Positions 61,401-64,000 of a stretch of 64,000 bases of DNA are shown piece by piece. Position 1 is the first letter of the stretch. Each line of letters opens with the position of its first letter. The notes below the pieces were generated by a model. The model saw only the letters and a list, made by a program, of their open reading frames with translations. It had not been told where the DNA came from and made no database searches. A program made the position numbers and the translations under genes. The DNA is from UBA7662 sp036787895 (GTDB lineage Bacteria; Bacteroidota; Bacteroidia; UBA7662): NCBI GenBank assembly GCA_036787895.1, contig DAIQOK010000010.1:38579-102578 (forward strand), in the 5' to 3' direction.

Positions 61401-62093
61401 GGTAACATCCGTATCAATGCCAGCTATACCTTACAGTTTGCCGATGGTACTGGTTCTGCACCTCAGCAAGCCGCCAACATCATCCAGGCAGGTATCGATA
61501 ATCTCCGCACGCCAATTCCATTGGATTTTGATGCCCGTCACCGCGTAGTTGGTACAGTCGACTTCCGTTTTGGCGAAGGCAAGCAGTATAACGGTCCACG
61601 TATTGGTGATTTCGGCATACTTGAGGGAATTGGTTTCAACTTTGTTGGTAACGCTATTTCCGGAACGCCTTTCTCACGCCAGATTTTTGTTACCCCTGAT
61701 GGCGACGTTGCCGGTGGTTTGACAGGTCGTACTACGTTGAAGGGTGGTATCAATGGTAGCCGTTTGCCTTGGCAGTTCCGCATGAATTTGCGTATCGACA
61801 AAGATTTCACCTTCGCCTATGGTCGTGACAAAAACGACAAGCCAAAAGAAAGCACTGTGAACGTATACATTCAGATATTGAACCTCCTGGATGCCCGTAA
61901 CGTCATCAATGTCTACCAGTTTACCGGTGACCCCGATGATGACGGCTTCCTGAGCAGTGATTTGGGTGCGCAGCAGTTGCAGGCTGCCCTCGATCGCCAG
62001 TCGTTCATCGACTTGTATCGTGCTTCGATGATGGATCCGAACAACTACAGCTTGCCACGCAGAACTCGTTTGGGTATTCGTCTCAACTTCTAA
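58428..62093 (+). CDS. TonB-dependent outer-membrane receptor
   Basis: Encodes 1221 residues. A signal peptide (MQRKFYLSFILLLFATIASYGQ) leads into a carboxypeptidase-regulatory-like domain (GGIQGKVLDEAKKEGVPFANVVI...GGTTTDVDGRYKFSALPPGRYDI) at about 25-115. The plug follows at about 130-245, with SSSTEYFIDGIRVRGG, EQTTVITGGIPSQYGDATGGIINITTRG. The rest is a large beta barrel ending ...RRTRLGIRLNF with a terminal Phe. These receptors import substrates using TonB energy; the substrate is unknown, and no SusD partner follows. The next gene starts 12 nt downstream. Confidence 0.93.
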   Translation: MQRKFYLSFILLLFATIASYGQAGTGGIQGKVLDEAKKEGVPFANVVIYRDGVQKGGTTTDVDGRYKFSALPPGRYDIKVSYVGFNPAELKGVLVTSDKSTFVDIKMSSGINLKEIIIQDYEVPLISKDETSTGGTVTREEIAALPTRDVNSIAATTAGVFQADEGSALNIRGSRSSSTEYFIDGIRVRGGTNLPNAAIEQTTVITGGIPSQYGDATGGIINITTRGPSNVFFGGAEVLSSAFLLEPYGYHLFALNFSGPLKVINKGTPQERSILGYFISGEFETQKDPRPSAVGVWMLNDDVYNNIRQNPYRPGLFGTGVNQNAEFIRASDMTLEKVRPNAGQNRISLAGKVDFQPNDAIGLTIGANLDRTSGNVYARANSLLNRDNVGTFQNETYRGYIRFRQNFGRGKEQQTGTIKNAYYSLQFDYTKTKSRQDGGSALGNDAFNYGYIGNFDYDVIDIFSPVPVPVVINGVEYQLIEQIGYGDVNLRFRPGTIDPNLANYGTSFFNTLNLVEFNNLTQVRSFGGLTNGLRPGTVYGIWNSPGRQIAGYQFSDNDAYRLTALGSADIGGHSLKFGFEFDQRVDRNYTMNPFAGGIGLWGLARSLTNQHILDLDLSNPLIEIDPATGIPLGDTVRYNRLIASNQSVFDRNLRAKLGAGDREFIKIDALDPSQLDLSFFSATELLNEGNSYVNYFGYDYLGNKLKNAPGQYDFFTDAQNRPIAAFTPIYMAGFIEDKFDFDDLVFRVGVRVDRFDANQPVLKDPFLLYNARTVGEVDGSLNTSGAHPTTMGSDYVVYVNDVNLPTPTILGYRNGNQWYNAQGTEIRNASGIAAASSSGRVQPYLVDPAQDAVRADAFTDYTPQINIMPRIAFSFPISDEAQFFAHYDVLTQRPSGFLRFDPRQYYFLSQVGGTINNPNLKPERTIDYQIGFKQKLNRTSALTISGFYRELRNMIQIINVPFAYPVDYTTFGNIDFGTVKGLTLAYDLRRTGNIRINASYTLQFADGTGSAPQQAANIIQAGIDNLRTPIPLDFDARHRVVGTVDFRFGEGKQYNGPRIGDFGILEGIGFNFVGNAISGTPFSRQIFVTPDGDVAGGLTGRTTLKGGINGSRLPWQFRMNLRIDKDFTFAYGRDKNDKPKESTVNVYIQILNLLDARNVINVYQFTGDPDDDGFLSSDLGAQQLQAALDRQSFIDLYRASMMDPNNYSLPRRTRLGIRLNF

Positions 62094-62105
62094 CAGGAAA
62101 ATATC

Positions 62106-64000
62106 ATGAAAGAAATGAAATATTTAAGCAAACTCTTGACCGGTGTTTCGGTGTTCTCACTCCTGTGGGGAACGGCTGTGGCGCGGGAAGACCTGAGTCC
62201 GCAACCCCGTAATTCCAACCCTTCGATGATACAGGGACGTGTTGCGTCGACCTGTACGCCGGCCACCGCGCGTACAAACCTCGACATCAACAATGTTCGT
62301 GCCCTCATACTGAATGGTGGCGATATGTGGTGGGACCAGGGTTCGAGTGGTAACGCACGTTACGAAATACCTAAAAACGATGATCCGGCTCAACCTAAAA
62401 AGCATGCACTTTTTGCTGGTTCAATTTGGGTGGGTGGTAAAGATGCCGGTGCAACCTTAAAAGTGGCGGCACAAACTTATCGTCAAACATCTACCCTCGG
62501 GGTTGGTTTCTGGCCCGGACCCTTGAGTACCGTTGATGCAACTATCAATAGGGATGAGTGTCGCCGTTGGGACCGCCAGTGGAAAGTGACTCGTGCCGAA
62601 GTTCAGGCGCATATTTTGGCTACTGTAAGTGGTGATCCTAATTATGTTATGCCTGCTGCTATCCGTGATTGGCCTTGGCAGGGTGATTTATCTTTGAACC
62701 AGGATGCTAATTTGGCACCATGGGTAGATGTTGGTCCAACTTTTGGAACCTACAACCCATCTGAAGGTGACTATCCGGATATTTTCGGAGACCAAAGCAT
62801 CTGGTATGTAACCAATGATAAAGGCAATACCCCGGGTTCAGGTTCAGTACCTATTGGTATGGAGATTCAAACGCAAGCGTTCGCTTATCAGTCGAACGAC
62901 GAGTTGAATAACATGACTTTTTACACCAATAAAATCATCAACCGCTCTAGCACTGTTCTGCAGGAAGCTTATATGGCACAATGGGTTGACCCCGATTTGG
63001 GCAACGCTGCCGATGACTTTGTGGGTTGTGACGTGCCGCGTGGATTAGGCATTTGCTACAATGGTGACGACGATGATGAAGGTATTCAGGGATATGGCAC
63101 CAACCCACCATCAGTAGGTGTTGACTTTTTCGAAGGTCCTTTTTCTGATCCAAATGATGGTGTGGATAATGACCGTGATGGTCAAATCGATGAGGTTATG
63201 CCTTTCGGTTGTGATCCAGACCCTGTTACCGAGCGCATTATTATGGCGAAGTTTCTTTACTTCAACAATGATGGAACAGTCATAGGCAACCCAACCAATG
63301 CCGAGCATGCGTACAACTATATGATAGGTCGTTGGAAAGACAATACCCAAATGGTGTATGGTGGTAATGGTTACCCTGGCTCTACGGGTGCAACCAATAT
63401 TCCTACAGGCATTATGTTCCCCGGTTCTTCTGACCCTGTAGGTTGGGGTATCGGAGGTTCTTTCCAGAATCCGATTGCACCTCCATTCCCTTGGTCGGAG
63501 ACAAACCCAGGTCCCGGTGCCACACCTAACGTTCCTGCCGACCGTCGTTTTGTACAGTCTGCCGGTCCATTTACCTTACAGCCCGGTGCTGTAAACTACA
63601 TCACCATTGGTGTGGTTTGGGCGCGTGCTTCTTCCGGTGGTGCAACTGGTTCATTCAATCTTTTGCTCCGCGCCGACTCTAAAGCACAAACTTTGTTTGA
63701 AAACTGTTTCCAAACCCTTGACGGTCCGGATGCACCAGACGTTGACATTGTTGAGTTGGATCAGGAGTTGATTCTCAACTTCACTTACAAGCCATTGTCG
63801 AACAACTTCGCCTTGAAATATGTAGAAGAAGATCCTACTATTACTGCTCAGAATCAGGATTTACCTCCTGGTACGCCCCCTTTCGATGCTTTCTATCGTT
63901 TTGAAGGATTCAAAGTGTATCAGTTGGCGGCTTCAAACGTTTCTTTGGGCGAGTTAAACGATCTGAACAAGGCACGTATAGTTTACCAGGGCGACATCAA
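62106..64000 (+). CDS. Large exported protein of unknown function (3'-truncated)
   Basis: The ATG at 62106 opens a frame with no stop up to the window end (at least 631 codons). A signal-like N-terminus (KYLSKLLTGVSVFSLLWGTAVA) is present. Notable segments are NGGDMWWDQGSSGNARYE, GSIWVGGKDAGATLKVAAQTYR, an acidic Ca-binding-like NDGVDNDRDGQIDEV, and GVVWARASSGGA. It probably continues into a T9SS sorting domain beyond the window. The family often pairs with a TonB receptor like the one 12 nt upstream, from what I recall of Bacteroidota genomes. Function unknown. Confidence 0.85.
   Translation, partial: MKEMKYLSKLLTGVSVFSLLWGTAVAREDLSPQPRNSNPSMIQGRVASTCTPATARTNLDINNVRALILNGGDMWWDQGSSGNARYEIPKNDDPAQPKKHALFAGSIWVGGKDAGATLKVAAQTYRQTSTLGVGFWPGPLSTVDATINRDECRRWDRQWKVTRAEVQAHILATVSGDPNYVMPAAIRDWPWQGDLSLNQDANLAPWVDVGPTFGTYNPSEGDYPDIFGDQSIWYVTNDKGNTPGSGSVPIGMEIQTQAFAYQSNDELNNMTFYTNKIINRSSTVLQEAYMAQWVDPDLGNAADDFVGCDVPRGLGICYNGDDDDEGIQGYGTNPPSVGVDFFEGPFSDPNDGVDNDRDGQIDEVMPFGCDPDPVTERIIMAKFLYFNNDGTVIGNPTNAEHAYNYMIGRWKDNTQMVYGGNGYPGSTGATNIPTGIMFPGSSDPVGWGIGGSFQNPIAPPFPWSETNPGPGATPNVPADRRFVQSAGPFTLQPGAVNYITIGVVWARASSGGATGSFNLLLRADSKAQTLFENCFQTLDGPDAPDVDIVELDQELILNFTYKPLSNNFALKYVEEDPTITAQNQDLPPGTPPFDAFYRFEGFKVYQLAASNVSLGELNDLNKARIVYQGDI

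Overview
The window reads as a chromosomal segment of a Bacteroidota bacterium, probably a Saprospiria/Chitinophagia-type lineage. The phylum call rests on several signals: a type IX secretion (T9SS) translocon gene (sprA/sov), two very large proteins with T9SS type A C-terminal sorting domains, a TonB-dependent receptor with an N-terminal carboxypeptidase-regulatory-like domain, paired TonB proteins, the menaquinone genes menF-menD-menB, and repeated promoters of the form TTTG-N17/18-TAnnTTTG typical of the phylum's primary sigma factor. The genus cannot be named from the sequence alone.

Layout. 1-6.4 kb (+): 3' part of sprA, then gcvH, a VanZ-like gene and two tandem TonB-domain genes, closed by a terminator. 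6.9-11.4 kb (+): pirin, an ABC-F ATPase with a leader that looks like an attenuator, an outer-membrane lipoprotein, a PhnB-like protein and a small cytochrome b. 11.6-23.2 kb (+): two giant T9SS cargo genes, a 2826-residue subtilisin-like protease carrying dockerin-like and cohesin-like modules and a 1020-residue cohesin-like/Ig-repeat protein, ending in a perfect 17-bp terminator, followed by tRNA-Val(GAC). 23.9-25.3 kb (+): an EamA transporter and a GNAT acetyltransferase. 25.4-34.5 kb (-): lemA-TPM-TPM-unknown secreted protein, a small GNAT, a nitroreductase, an exported KatG, and small hypothetical genes. 34.6-43.6 kb (+): thioesterase-menF-menD-menB as an overlapping menaquinone operon, a class A PBP, rbfA, a methyltransferase and a LolC/E-type permease.

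43.6-48.0 kb is a small A/T-rich accessory island. It holds two tiny minus-strand ORFs, a polyvalent-type kinase gene with a small membrane-protein partner, an intact IS1182-type element, a MORN-repeat secreted protein and a 24-bp direct repeat. 48.0-53.7 kb (-) is a compact operon radA-hflX-ompA-anmK-epimerase. 53.8-57.3 kb (+) has a LruC-domain lipoprotein, a TPR protein and a DUF4286 protein, facing a nitronate monooxygenase gene on the other strand. 58.4-64 kb (+) has a 1221-residue TonB-dependent receptor followed 12 nt later by a large exported protein that runs off the window.

How it fits together: the left gene builds the T9SS pore, and the two giant proteins in the window are predicted to pass through it to the surface. 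The TonB pair would energise receptors of the kind encoded at the right end. The men operon supplies the respiratory quinone. The most promising places for unfamiliar biology are the cohesin/dockerin-type surface pair with its GGGTATT-rich promoter, the ABC-F leader, and the kinase/small-membrane-protein cassette with the neighbouring micro-ORFs.
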